Shown in pieces: positions 52,915-62,008 of a stretch of DNA of 64,000 nt. Below the pieces are notes generated by a model. The model saw only the letters and a program-made list of their open reading frames with translations. It was not told the DNA's origin and ran no database searches. The translations under genes were made by a program, and so were the position numbers. Numbering within the stretch: the stretch's first letter is position 1; each line of letters begins with the position of its first letter. The DNA comes from Candidatus Gastranaerophilales bacterium (GTDB lineage: Bacteria; Cyanobacteriota; Vampirovibrionia; Gastranaerophilales; Gastranaerophilaceae), in assembly GCA_944323935.1 (NCBI GenBank), contig CALUUJ010000005.1, positions 1 to 64,000 on the forward strand, given 5' to 3'.

Positions 52915-54456
52915 ATGAATTCTACAAAAAATAAAGTTAAACAAACTAGAAACATGAAAACTTCTTTGTTAATATTTGGAATTATTTTAGTTTTGGTATT
53001 AGGTATATACTTTTATATAAAAAATATAATGCCAAACCAGATGTTTAATCAAGGTAAAAAATATTTAGAAGTTGGTCAATATGATAAAGCATTGCGTATG
53101 TTTAATCTTGTAGCGGATGCTAAACCTTATGATTCTGAGCCTGTTTATTATCAAGCGCTTGCAATTTCTAAACTTCCGCCTACATATGAAAATCAAAAAC
53201 AATTGTATGATATTGCTCAATTAGAGGATTGCGATGAAGCAAGTCAATTAGCTGATACAATCTTAATGAATATGCGCAAACAGCTTGATTCTCAAGTTGG
53301 TCCTAATTATATTGATAATGTTTTATATGAAGATTCACTTATAAGATGGAATATATCTTCTCCAATTACATATTCTATTTTTGCTGATTCAAGTGTTTCA
53401 AAAGATAATATTAATGCAGTAAAAGAAGCTTTTTTGGATTGGCAATCCGTAACTAACGGTGTTATTAAATTCAAAGAAACTCAAGGTAATAAAAATGCAA
53501 ATATATGTATAAATTTTATGGATGATATATCTTTGAAAGATACATATGAACCAAATAAAGTTGGTAAAACTATTCCATCAACAAATAATGAAAAACTTCA
53601 AAAAATGGATATTTACCTTAGAAAAGCTAATCCAAAAGGACAAAATTATAATAAAGATCAATTTTATACAGTTGCTTTACATGAAATAGGTCATGCCTTA
53701 GGTCTTGGCGGACATAGTGCCGATCCTAATGATGTTATGTATTATACCGGTGATTATATAGATGAAACTACAGTTAAAAAAGATATAACTAAAAGAGATA
53801 TAAATACTCTTAATTTGTTATATAAAATGGTTCCGGATATAATTGATAAACCTATTAATTCGAATGAATATAATAATTTGTTCTATCATGAGATTTTAAC
53901 TACATATCCCGGCGAAAATTTTGAATTGGAAACAAAAAGATTATTGGCTGAATTGCAAAAGGATAGAAAAAATATCATTGTTTGGGTAGATTTAGCTATT
54001 AATTATGCATTTAAGAAACAATATGCACGTTCTAATTATGTTTTATATAATGTTCTTCCTTTAGTAGAAACAGATGTACAAAATCAACATGTAATTTTAT
54101 ATAATTTAGCTGTTAATTATTATAAGATGAAAGATTACGAGAATTCTTCTAAATATTTATTAATTGCAGAAAATTTAAAATCAGATTTAGATACTCAGAT
54201 TTTAGGAACATTCTTAGATGTTAGATTTGGAAGATTAGAATTAGCTAAAAAGAAGTTAAAAATATTAATTCAACAATATCCTGATAATATAGAGGTTGCT
54301 CTTAAACTTGCGGAGGTCTACCATATAGAGAAAGACAAAAAAATGGAAAAAGAAGTTATTAATAGTTTGATTAAACGAAATCCCAAAGCTGCAAGAGATA
54401 GAAGAGTTCTAAAGTATAATGCAAAAAATGATAAATATCAGATATCTAAAAAGTAG
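52915..54456 (+). CDS. membrane-anchored matrixin-like metalloprotease with TPRs
   Basis: A 513-residue protein. One transmembrane helix (SLLIFGIILVLVLGIYFYI) near residues 18-36 places the rest outside. A TPR-like repeat (QGKKYLEVGQYDKALRMFNLVAD) follows. A metzincin catalytic domain spans about 130-290 with HEIGHALGLGGH at 256-267, the HExxHxxGxxH zinc site, and DPNDVMYY supplying the Met-turn. Further TPR-like repeats fill residues 340-500. It is encoded 17 bases after scpB behind a strong GGAGAAGGAGA site. Its 3' end overlaps rimO by 11 bases. Confidence 0.85.
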   Translation: MNSTKNKVKQTRNMKTSLLIFGIILVLVLGIYFYIKNIMPNQMFNQGKKYLEVGQYDKALRMFNLVADAKPYDSEPVYYQALAISKLPPTYENQKQLYDIAQLEDCDEASQLADTILMNMRKQLDSQVGPNYIDNVLYEDSLIRWNISSPITYSIFADSSVSKDNINAVKEAFLDWQSVTNGVIKFKETQGNKNANICINFMDDISLKDTYEPNKVGKTIPSTNNEKLQKMDIYLRKANPKGQNYNKDQFYTVALHEIGHALGLGGHSADPNDVMYYTGDYIDETTVKKDITKRDINTLNLLYKMVPDIIDKPINSNEYNNLFYHEILTTYPGENFELETKRLLAELQKDRKNIIVWVDLAINYAFKKQYARSNYVLYNVLPLVETDVQNQHVILYNLAVNYYKMKDYENSSKYLLIAENLKSDLDTQILGTFLDVRFGRLELAKKKLKILIQQYPDNIEVALKLAEVYHIEKDKKMEKEVINSLIKRNPKAARDRRVLKYNAKNDKYQISKK

Positions 54457-55750
54457 CGGTTAAATCGTATTCTACAGCTCCTGTTATTTTTACGGTGATT
54501 ATATCACCTGGTGTAACAGGAGTTTTTGTATCAATAAATACTAATCCATCAACTTCCGGGGCATCTTTGTATGTTCTTCCTACTACCATGCCGTCTGAAT
54601 TAATTGCTTCTATTATGCAATCAATTTTCTTGCCAATTAGTTTATGATTTATTTCTTTAGATACTTTTTGTTGTAATTCCATTAGTTGCTTTTTTCTTTG
54701 CTTTTTTATTTTAGCCGGTATTTGGGGTCTTAATTTATATGCTTTTGTATTTTTTTCACGTGAAAATTCAAATACGCCAAGTTTATCTATTTTCATTTCT
54801 TTTATGAAATTATATAGTTCTTGAAAATCTTCTTCCGTTTCTCCGGGATAGCCTACAATGAATGTTGTTCTTATAGCAACAGATGGTATGAGTTTTCGTA
54901 TTTTCTTTATTAATTTTCTATTATCTATAACCGGTCTATTCATTGCTTCAAGCATGTTTTGACTTACATGTTGAAGCGGAATATCAATGTATTTAACAAC
55001 TTTATCAAGTTTGTTAATTGTTTCTAAAAGTTCATCTGTTATAAACGAAGGATATGTGTACATAATACGTATCCAACTTAATTCTTCTATTCTATTTAGT
55101 TCAATTAACAGTTCTTTCAAGGATGGTTTTCCATATATATCTTTGCCGTAGCTGGTTGTATCTTGGGCAATTAAAACTATTTCATTTACGCCTTTTTGAG
55201 CAAGTTCTTTTGCTTCTTTGACAATATTTTCTATTTTTCTTGATTTATATGGACCTCTTAATTGCGGAATTATACAGTAGCCGCAATTAAAGTTGCAGCC
55301 TTCAGCTATTTTGATATATGAACTTGCACCCATTGTAATTTGCTGGCGTTTTACATCTTCGGGGTAATTATATTCAGGATTCTCATTTACTTCATATCTT
55401 GTTTTTTTGTCTTTTGTAATTTTTTTTATTACATCAACAATTTTATCTATATCTGAAGTGCCTAAAAAAGCTAATGCCTCAGGAATTAGTTCTTGTAATT
55501 CTTTTTTATATTTTTGCGGCAGACAGCCTGTTATAACTATTTTTTTGCCTGCGTTTATCATATCAAATATTGATTTTACGGATTCTTTTTCTGCATCATT
55601 TATGAATGAACAAGTATTAATAATTACAATATCTGCTTTTGTTTCATCAAGAGTTATTTTATATCCGTTTTGGATTAATTTCCCAAGCATTAGTTCAGAG
55701 TCAACTAAATTTTTTGCGCACCCGTGATTTATTAAAGCAATCTGTCTCAT
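54446..55750 (-). CDS. rimO: ribosomal protein S12 methylthiotransferase RimO
   Basis: Adds a methylthio group to an Asp of ribosomal protein S12. The 434-residue protein has the MTTase N-terminal domain with its three cysteines (HGCAKNLVDSE, NTCSFI, TGCLPQ). The radical SAM motif CNFNCGYC lies near residue 152, followed by IIPQLRGPYKSR, and a C-terminal TRAM domain (DCIIEAINSDGMVVGRTYKDAPEVD region). GHGCAKN and the PEVDG segment fit RimO rather than MiaB. The start overlaps the previous gene's stop. Confidence 0.93.
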   Translation of the reverse strand: MRQIALINHGCAKNLVDSELMLGKLIQNGYKITLDETKADIVIINTCSFINDAEKESVKSIFDMINAGKKIVITGCLPQKYKKELQELIPEALAFLGTSDIDKIVDVIKKITKDKKTRYEVNENPEYNYPEDVKRQQITMGASSYIKIAEGCNFNCGYCIIPQLRGPYKSRKIENIVKEAKELAQKGVNEIVLIAQDTTSYGKDIYGKPSLKELLIELNRIEELSWIRIMYTYPSFITDELLETINKLDKVVKYIDIPLQHVSQNMLEAMNRPVIDNRKLIKKIRKLIPSVAIRTTFIVGYPGETEEDFQELYNFIKEMKIDKLGVFEFSREKNTKAYKLRPQIPAKIKKQRKKQLMELQQKVSKEINHKLIGKKIDCIIEAINSDGMVVGRTYKDAPEVDGLVFIDTKTPVTPGDIITVKITGAVEYDLTATF

Positions 55751-57270
55751 TATATTTTCTTTCTTTTAAATATTTTTATATTATTTTCTTGTTTAACCAT
55801 ATCGTAATTATTAATAATCATCTCATGAAAATTTTGTGCGTAGTCAATTCCGAAATAACGGCTTCCATATTCTATATTGTTAATTGGTAAAATTACGAAA
55901 TATTCAGGTGGATTTTCTTTAAAATGGTTGATTATTCGTGTCTCTCCGAATACGTCATTATAAAACAGAGGACTTAAATTATAATAAATATCATCTCCTT
56001 TTCTGTTTGTTATAAAGTTTATAAAACAACCTTCAGGTAACACAATTATTTTATCTGTATCTTTGGTATTATTTATAATAAAATTCGATACTGTTTTTAT
56101 TGGTTCACCATCTTTTTTAAAGGTATAAATATTACCTTTGTTTGTTTCAAGAAGATAATTTTTATATTTGAGAGAATTAAAATTTTCTGCTGTAAAAAGA
56201 AGAATACAAGCACAAAGAAATATAGGAATAAACTTTTCATAATATTTTGATATTAATATGATTAGAGCAAGTGAACATATTGGAAAAATGAAAATTCCCA
56301 TATGATTTACATTAAGGTAAAAGAAAGATTTTGCACTTGCTGTTATTGCGCATAATAACAATATAAAAAGAGGTTTATTTTCATATAACTTTTTAATATT
56401 AATAAAAAATAAAATTAAATTTATTAATGGAATAATACCGAATATTGCAAAGATTTTGTTTTGCAATATTAAATGCTTGATATATGAAAAATCAAAGAAT
56501 ACTCCTACTTTTAAGAAAAATATTTTTAAAGTAGGTGCATTTATAAGATTTTGGAATAATATAATGGTATCTTTTATTTGATTTAGATTAATTCCCTGAA
56601 AGAGGATATATCCAAAACTTATAAAAGGTGTCAAAATAAAACATCCTAAAGATTTAAGTATATTTTTTATTCCGATTGGTTTAACAAATATAAGTACATA
56701 AGCTAAGACTAAAGGGTATAAACTGAATTCGTATTTGTTTGTAATACTTATTCCTGCAAACAGGCATGATAAATATGCCATTATATTATTTTCAGTTTTT
56801 ATATATTTTATGAGAAAAAGTACTGATATTAAAAATGAAGATAATGCATAAATTATTGCAAATGAATATGTCAGATTTGAATTATATAAAAATGTTGTAA
56901 AAACAAGAGAGAACATTATTAATATAGAAAATAAAAAACAAATATGTTTTTTTAAAAACTCTCTTGCAAGTAAATATAAAGTAATTATTATAACTAAAGA
57001 GTTGATTATTCCTGCAAAGTATAAAGTATTTATTTTTTGTCCGAACAAAAATAGCAAAACAGCATTAAACTGATATGATAAAGGTCCGTAAATGTTGAAA
57101 ATATCTTTATATAATACTTTTCCTTGTATCATTTGTTGAGGTATGTAGAATTCTCTGCCTGTATCAATCAATAATAATCCTTGATGTAAAAAGAAAAATG
57201 GCAGAATTGAACAAAATATAAGAATTAATAATAGAATAATTCCTTTATCAGTTTTAATAAAATTTTGCAT
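55750..57270 (-). CDS. GT39/ArnT-like polytopic glycosyltransferase
   Basis: A 506-residue protein with about 11 hydrophobic segments. The first extracytoplasmic loop has DTGREFYIPQQMIQGKVLYK with DIFNIYGPLSY, the D-x-G-x-x-x-Y pattern and following aromatic of the PMT/ArnT GT-C family. Members move sugars from polyprenyl phosphate donors to lipids or proteins at the outer face of the membrane. The substrate cannot be told. A soluble domain of about 130 residues ends the protein. It lies between mutS (11-base gap) and rimO. Confidence 0.75.
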   Translation of the reverse strand: MQNFIKTDKGIILLLILIFCSILPFFFLHQGLLLIDTGREFYIPQQMIQGKVLYKDIFNIYGPLSYQFNAVLLFLFGQKINTLYFAGIINSLVIIITLYLLAREFLKKHICFLFSILIMFSLVFTTFLYNSNLTYSFAIIYALSSFLISVLFLIKYIKTENNIMAYLSCLFAGISITNKYEFSLYPLVLAYVLIFVKPIGIKNILKSLGCFILTPFISFGYILFQGINLNQIKDTIILFQNLINAPTLKIFFLKVGVFFDFSYIKHLILQNKIFAIFGIIPLINLILFFINIKKLYENKPLFILLLCAITASAKSFFYLNVNHMGIFIFPICSLALIILISKYYEKFIPIFLCACILLFTAENFNSLKYKNYLLETNKGNIYTFKKDGEPIKTVSNFIINNTKDTDKIIVLPEGCFINFITNRKGDDIYYNLSPLFYNDVFGETRIINHFKENPPEYFVILPINNIEYGSRYFGIDYAQNFHEMIINNYDMVKQENNIKIFKRKKI

Positions 57271-57281
57271 ATTAAATCCTT

Positions 57282-59855
57282 TTAATCAAAAGATAAAGTT
57301 AACTGTGGTACATCATGTATTTTTTGTTTTGATTTTTTCTTTGACAAGTCTTTAGAATAATCTTTTTGCATTTTGTTCATTAAATCTTGTGCTTTAGAAA
57401 CAACACAATCCGGAAGTCCTGCCATTTTGGCCACTTGTATGCCGTAGCTTTTACTTGCACTTCCTTCTACTACTTTTCTTAAAAATTTTATTTCGCCGTT
57501 TTCTTCGGAAAGAGTTATTCTGTAATTTTTGATTTGTTCAATAGAATTAGGCATTACATTAAGTTCATGGTAGTGGGTTGCAAATATTGTTCTTGCTTTT
57601 ATTTTTGTTGCAATATATTCTGCAACTGACCATGCTATAGCAACACCATCATAAGTAGAAGTTCCTCTACCTATCTCATCAAGTAAAATGAGACTTTTTT
57701 CTGTTGCACTGTTTAAAATGTATGCAGTTTCATTCATTTCAACCATAAAAGTAGATTGCCCCAATGACAAATCATCAACAGCGCCGACTCTTGTAAAGAT
57801 TTTATCTACAATACCGATTCTTGCATATGAAGCAGGTACAAATGAACCTATTTGAGCCAATAAAACAATTAAAGCATTTTGCCTCATATATGTGGATTTT
57901 CCTGCCATATTAGGACCGGTTAATATCATAAATTGAGTATCTTCATAATTATGTATATCGGCAATTAATTTTAAATCGTTAGGAACATATTGCCCCATTG
58001 GTAAGATTTTTTCTACAACGGGATGTCTGCCGTCTTTTATATATAATTCATTTGTATCAACAATTTCAGGTTTTATATAGTTTGATTCTATTGCAGTTGT
58101 TGCAAAAGATAATAAAACGTCTACTCTTGCTATAAAATGAGCTGTTTCTTTAATAATATCAACAAATGATTTTGAATATTCCACAAGATCAGAGAATATC
58201 TTTTGTTCAAGTTCTATAGATTTAAATTGTGCAGAAAAAACATCTGTTTCATGTTTTTTGAGTTCTTCCGTCATATATCTTTCAACATTAGTAAGGGTCT
58301 GCTTTCTAATGTAATTCATTGGGACTTGTGAAAGATTTGATTTTGTTACTTCAATAAAAAATCCAAAATTTCTGTTGTAGCTTACTCTAAGATTTTTTAT
58401 ACCTGTTATTTCTTTTTGCTCATTTTCAAAACTTCTGAGCCATTCTTCACCGCCTGTTAATAAACTTCTGTAATAATCTAAATCACTGTTTACGTTATCT
58501 TTTATTATTCCGCCGTCTTTTATTGTTATTGATGCATTATCATCAATTGTTCGATTAATTATTGATGAAAATTCTACCAGCTCTGAAACTTTATCTGTAA
58601 AACTGTTTAGGTATGGGTTCTTGAAGTTTTTGAACAAGCTTTCAAAATTAGGGAATAGTGCAAAAGTATCTTTTAAAGCTAGAAAGTCTCTTGGGTTGAC
58701 ACTTCCGTTACTCAATTTTACTGCTAAACGCTCAATATCGCATATTCTATCCATAAGGTTAGAAATATTTAATCGACTTGAGGCATTATTTATGAGTTCT
58801 TCAACGGCATTCAATCTTGTATTTAATTCATCTATATTTTTAATCGGTTGAGTTATCCAAGATTTTAAAAGTCTTGAACCCATTGGTGTTTTAACTTTAT
58901 CAATAGCCCAATATAGACTGCCGTATTTAGACTTATCTCTTGATGTTTCAATTAATTCAAGATTTCTTCTTGTTGAAGCATCTATTGAAACAAATTCTGA
59001 TATAGAATAAGGTTTAATTACATCAAATTTAGGAAGAACACCTTTTTGAGTTTCAAGAATATAATCAATCATTGCTCCTGCTGCATAAAAAGCCGGTTTA
59101 AATTCTTCAAATCCAAATGCTTCAAGTGAAACAACATTAAATACTTCTTTTATTTTTTTTACTGCATTATCTTCATTATAGGATGATAATGGTATTTTTG
59201 TACAAGGATATATAGTAGTAATTGAATCAGGCAAATCAATTTTTTCTTCAGGAACTATTTGAAACGGCATGATTTTTTGTTTTTTTATAGGCGTTAATAT
59301 TTCAGCCGGTTTTATTCTTGCCAGTTCAGACAAAATTTCTTCTAAAGAGCCTTTGGTGACTTTAAATTCACCTGTTGATATATCCGTATAAGCAAGACCA
59401 AATACATTATTAACATTTATTATTGATGCTAAAAAGTTATTACCTGTTGGTTCAAGCAAATTGACTTCTGTTATAGTTCCAGCAGTAATGGTTTTTACTA
59501 TATCTCTTTTCACTAAGCCTTTAGCATCTTTAGGGTTTTCCAATTGTTCACATATTGCAACTTTTATATTCTCATTTAAAAGTTTTGGAATATACATATT
59601 TAAAGATTTTACAGGAATTCCGGCCATAGGAACTTTTCCGATAGCACCGCCATCTTTATGGGTTAGAGTTAACCCGAGAACTTTTGAGAAAATAATTGCA
59701 TCTTCAAAAAATCCTTCGTAAAAATCACCCATTCTGTACAATAAAACTACTTCCTGATAATTTCTTTTTATATCAAGAAATTGTTTGAACATTGGAGTGG
59801 CAAGTTCATAATCTACATCAATACTGTTTGAATTCTTGATTTCTTCATTTGTCAT
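57282..59855 (-). CDS. mutS: DNA mismatch repair protein MutS
   Basis: Mismatch sensor of 857 residues. The N-terminal mismatch-binding domain contains YRMGDFYEGFFEDA, where the F-x-E wedge motif is recognised in the form GDFYEGF. Connector, lever and clamp domains follow. The ATPase has Walker A TGPNMAGKSTYMRQ near 645, Walker B SLILLDEIGRGTSTYDG near 725, and FATHYHELN. It is the first gene of mutS, the GT39-like gene and rimO. No Shine-Dalgarno sequence is visible. Confidence 0.96.
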   Translation of the reverse strand: MTNEEIKNSNSIDVDYELATPMFKQFLDIKRNYQEVVLLYRMGDFYEGFFEDAIIFSKVLGLTLTHKDGGAIGKVPMAGIPVKSLNMYIPKLLNENIKVAICEQLENPKDAKGLVKRDIVKTITAGTITEVNLLEPTGNNFLASIINVNNVFGLAYTDISTGEFKVTKGSLEEILSELARIKPAEILTPIKKQKIMPFQIVPEEKIDLPDSITTIYPCTKIPLSSYNEDNAVKKIKEVFNVVSLEAFGFEEFKPAFYAAGAMIDYILETQKGVLPKFDVIKPYSISEFVSIDASTRRNLELIETSRDKSKYGSLYWAIDKVKTPMGSRLLKSWITQPIKNIDELNTRLNAVEELINNASSRLNISNLMDRICDIERLAVKLSNGSVNPRDFLALKDTFALFPNFESLFKNFKNPYLNSFTDKVSELVEFSSIINRTIDDNASITIKDGGIIKDNVNSDLDYYRSLLTGGEEWLRSFENEQKEITGIKNLRVSYNRNFGFFIEVTKSNLSQVPMNYIRKQTLTNVERYMTEELKKHETDVFSAQFKSIELEQKIFSDLVEYSKSFVDIIKETAHFIARVDVLLSFATTAIESNYIKPEIVDTNELYIKDGRHPVVEKILPMGQYVPNDLKLIADIHNYEDTQFMILTGPNMAGKSTYMRQNALIVLLAQIGSFVPASYARIGIVDKIFTRVGAVDDLSLGQSTFMVEMNETAYILNSATEKSLILLDEIGRGTSTYDGVAIAWSVAEYIATKIKARTIFATHYHELNVMPNSIEQIKNYRITLSEENGEIKFLRKVVEGSASKSYGIQVAKMAGLPDCVVSKAQDLMNKMQKDYSKDLSKKKSKQKIHDVPQLTLSFD

Positions 59856-59861
59856 AGCTAT

Positions 59862-59890
59862 AATGTATTACAAATTCCGCTTATTTTCAA
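59862..59890 (-). promoter_or_regulatory. possible mutS promoter, very close to the start codon
   Basis: Minus strand: TTGAAA (59890-59885), 17 bases, TACATT (59867-59862). The -10 is only six bases from the ATG, so a transcript starting here would be almost leaderless, in line with the absent Shine-Dalgarno. Confidence 0.35.
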
Positions 59891-59921
59891 CGAATATACA
59901 TATCTTAGTAAAGGAGTTTTA

Positions 59922-60530
59922 ATGAAAGGTTGTTTAAGTTTTATTATCAAGACTGTTATTGCTGTTTTGGTATTCTTTGGTCTTTTACATTTAGGGGTAA
60001 TTGATTTTATAAAGGATAAAATACAAGAATATAAAACTGAAACATCTTCTCAAGAAAAAATGATAGATAAAACAAAAGATGTTGTTGATTTATCTGAAAT
60101 TGAAGATGAATATACTATTGATAAAAACTTAAAAATTCTGCAGAATAGGATGATTATTGCAGAGCATAATGCAAGTGGACAAAAAATGATTATGATTGAA
60201 CCGAAAGATGGTGATATCCTTACAAAGGATGATATTAAAAGTGATAATATACAAACTAAAATTGATTCAATAGTAAATAAATATAAATATAAAGTTGTAA
60301 AATTTGATAAAATAGAAGTTGTAAAACATGGTTCATTAGATGGTTTCGGTCAGACTGTTCCATATGTTAAGGTTATTGCTCAAATATCGAATCTTCCGAT
60401 AAAAGATATGGAAGGGATTGTGGGCGTAGCTGAGATAGATGAAGGTAAGAATCTTATTATATTATCAGTAAATGAGAAAGATAAATACTCTCAGATTGTT
60501 GCAGATGCATTTTATAAGAAAGTGAAATAA
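59922..60530 (+). CDS. membrane-anchored hypothetical protein
   Basis: A 202-residue protein with an AAAGGAG ribosome-binding site. One N-terminal helix (SFIIKTVIAVLVFFGLLHLGVI) anchors it. The remainder is charged and predicted extracytoplasmic, with a Lys/Asp-rich helix and a beta-rich C-terminal half (YVKVIAQISNLPIKDMEGIVGVAE). No catalytic motif or family is recognised. Its stop overlaps the ribD start (TAATG), so it is co-translated with a riboflavin gene without obvious functional reason. Confidence 0.7.
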   Translation: MKGCLSFIIKTVIAVLVFFGLLHLGVIDFIKDKIQEYKTETSSQEKMIDKTKDVVDLSEIEDEYTIDKNLKILQNRMIIAEHNASGQKMIMIEPKDGDILTKDDIKSDNIQTKIDSIVNKYKYKVVKFDKIEVVKHGSLDGFGQTVPYVKVIAQISNLPIKDMEGIVGVAEIDEGKNLIILSVNEKDKYSQIVADAFYKKVK

Positions 60531-61627
60531 TGCTTAAGCAATATGAAAAATTGATGCGAAAATGTATTAAACTTGCAAAGAAAAGTGAGGGGCATGTATC
60601 TCCTAATCCATTGGTTGGTGCCGTAATTTTTGATGATAATTATAGAATAATATCAGAAGGCAGGCATGAACAATACGGTAAAAACCATGCCGAAAGAAAT
60701 GCTATTCTTTCAGCGAAAGAAGATTTAAAAGGAAAATCTATAATTGTTAATTTGGAACCTTGTTCTCATTACGGAAAAACCCCGCCTTGTGCTGATTTAA
60801 TTATAGAGAAAGGTATAAAAAAAGTTGTTATAGGAACGCTTGACCCAAACCCTATAGTAGCCGGAAATGGAATAAAAAAACTTCAGAATGCAGGTATTGA
60901 AGTTATAACAGGTATTCTTGAAAATGAATGTAAAGAATTAAATGAAATCTTTTTCAAAAACCAGTTAGAACATGCTCCATTTATAACCATAAAAACGGCA
61001 ACAACCCTGGATGGTAAAATAGCAACAAAAACAGGGTCATCTAAATGGATAACAGATGAATATTCCCGCTACGAAGTACAAAAATTGAGAAACAAATATG
61101 ATGCAATTTTAACAAGTTCCGCAACCGTAATAAAAGATAATCCTTTAATGACTTGCAGAATGAAGAAAGGAATAAACCCTGTAAGGATAGTAATCGATAC
61201 AACCCTTTCAACTTCAAAAGACAGCCAAATATATAACAACGACGGAACAAAATTATTTATTGTTGTCGGAGAAAATGTATCAGATAAAAAAATCAAAGAG
61301 CATACAAAAAATGCAGAGTTTATAAAATGCCCTTTAAAAGATGAACACGTAGATATGAAAAAAGCTGTTGAATTACTTTATAATCAAGGAATTAAGAGTA
61401 TTTTAGTTGAAGCAGGTTCAAAGCTTAATAATACCCTTGTACAAGAAAAATTAGCAGATAAACTTATACAATTTATAGCTCCTAAAATATTAGCAGATAA
61501 AGATGGGGTCAGTTTTATACAAGGCTGCGAAAGAAATGAAATTGCAGAATGTAACAATTTAATTTTTGTATCGACGAAACGCTTAAAAAGCGATATAATG
61601 TTAATATCTGAGTTTATATATGAATAA
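60530..61627 (+). CDS. ribD: bifunctional riboflavin deaminase/reductase RibD
   Basis: Performs the second and third steps of riboflavin synthesis. The 365-residue protein has the zinc deaminase domain with VSPNPLVGAV, HAERNAI (zinc His and catalytic Glu) and PCSHYGKTPPCADLII (zinc Cys pair). The NADPH-dependent reductase domain starts at about residue 147 with TIKTATTLDGKIATKTGSSKWIT and continues through ILVEAGSKLN. The other rib genes are not adjacent, so there is no standard ribDEABH operon, and no FMN riboswitch precedes it. Confidence 0.95.
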   Translation: MLKQYEKLMRKCIKLAKKSEGHVSPNPLVGAVIFDDNYRIISEGRHEQYGKNHAERNAILSAKEDLKGKSIIVNLEPCSHYGKTPPCADLIIEKGIKKVVIGTLDPNPIVAGNGIKKLQNAGIEVITGILENECKELNEIFFKNQLEHAPFITIKTATTLDGKIATKTGSSKWITDEYSRYEVQKLRNKYDAILTSSATVIKDNPLMTCRMKKGINPVRIVIDTTLSTSKDSQIYNNDGTKLFIVVGENVSDKKIKEHTKNAEFIKCPLKDEHVDMKKAVELLYNQGIKSILVEAGSKLNNTLVQEKLADKLIQFIAPKILADKDGVSFIQGCERNEIAECNNLIFVSTKRLKSDIMLISEFIYE

Positions 61628-61647
61628 AGATTTTGAGGGAAAGCCTT

Positions 61648-61971
61648 ATGATTGAAAGTGTTTCTATTACCAGTGTTTCAGCTCCTATAAAACATCAAAA
61701 TAAACCGTTGCCTGTTGCTCCTTTAAAATCTTATAAAGATAATAAGGTAAAACCATATTTTGATAGTTTTATTAAGCATGCAAAACAATCAACTCCTGTT
61801 TTATTAATATTGACAGGTGTATGGACGGCTATAGATAGAGGTTCTAAGAATATTCCTATAAAAAAATCTTTAATGAATAATTTGGTAGGCTTTTTTATAC
61901 CTGTATTAGTTGCATCTTCAGCTTTACTTGCCGGAATTGAGAATAAAAAAACTTCCGAAAATAAGAAATAA
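61648..61971 (+). CDS. small two-helix membrane protein, lineage-specific
   Basis: A 107-residue protein. ATG at 61648 follows GAGGGA; a TTG at 61633 is the alternative. The N terminus (MIESVSITSVSAPIKHQ) is followed by a Pro/Lys-rich segment and two hydrophobic stretches, TPVLLILTGVWTAID and LVGFFIPVLVASSALLAGI. It ends in a Lys-rich tail. No family is recognised. It follows ribD by 20 bases. Confidence 0.6.
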   Translation: MIESVSITSVSAPIKHQNKPLPVAPLKSYKDNKVKPYFDSFIKHAKQSTPVLLILTGVWTAIDRGSKNIPIKKSLMNNLVGFFIPVLVASSALLAGIENKKTSENKK

Positions 61972-62008
61972 AATGTTTTAATAAAAATTTTTAATGTATA
62001 ATACTTAT

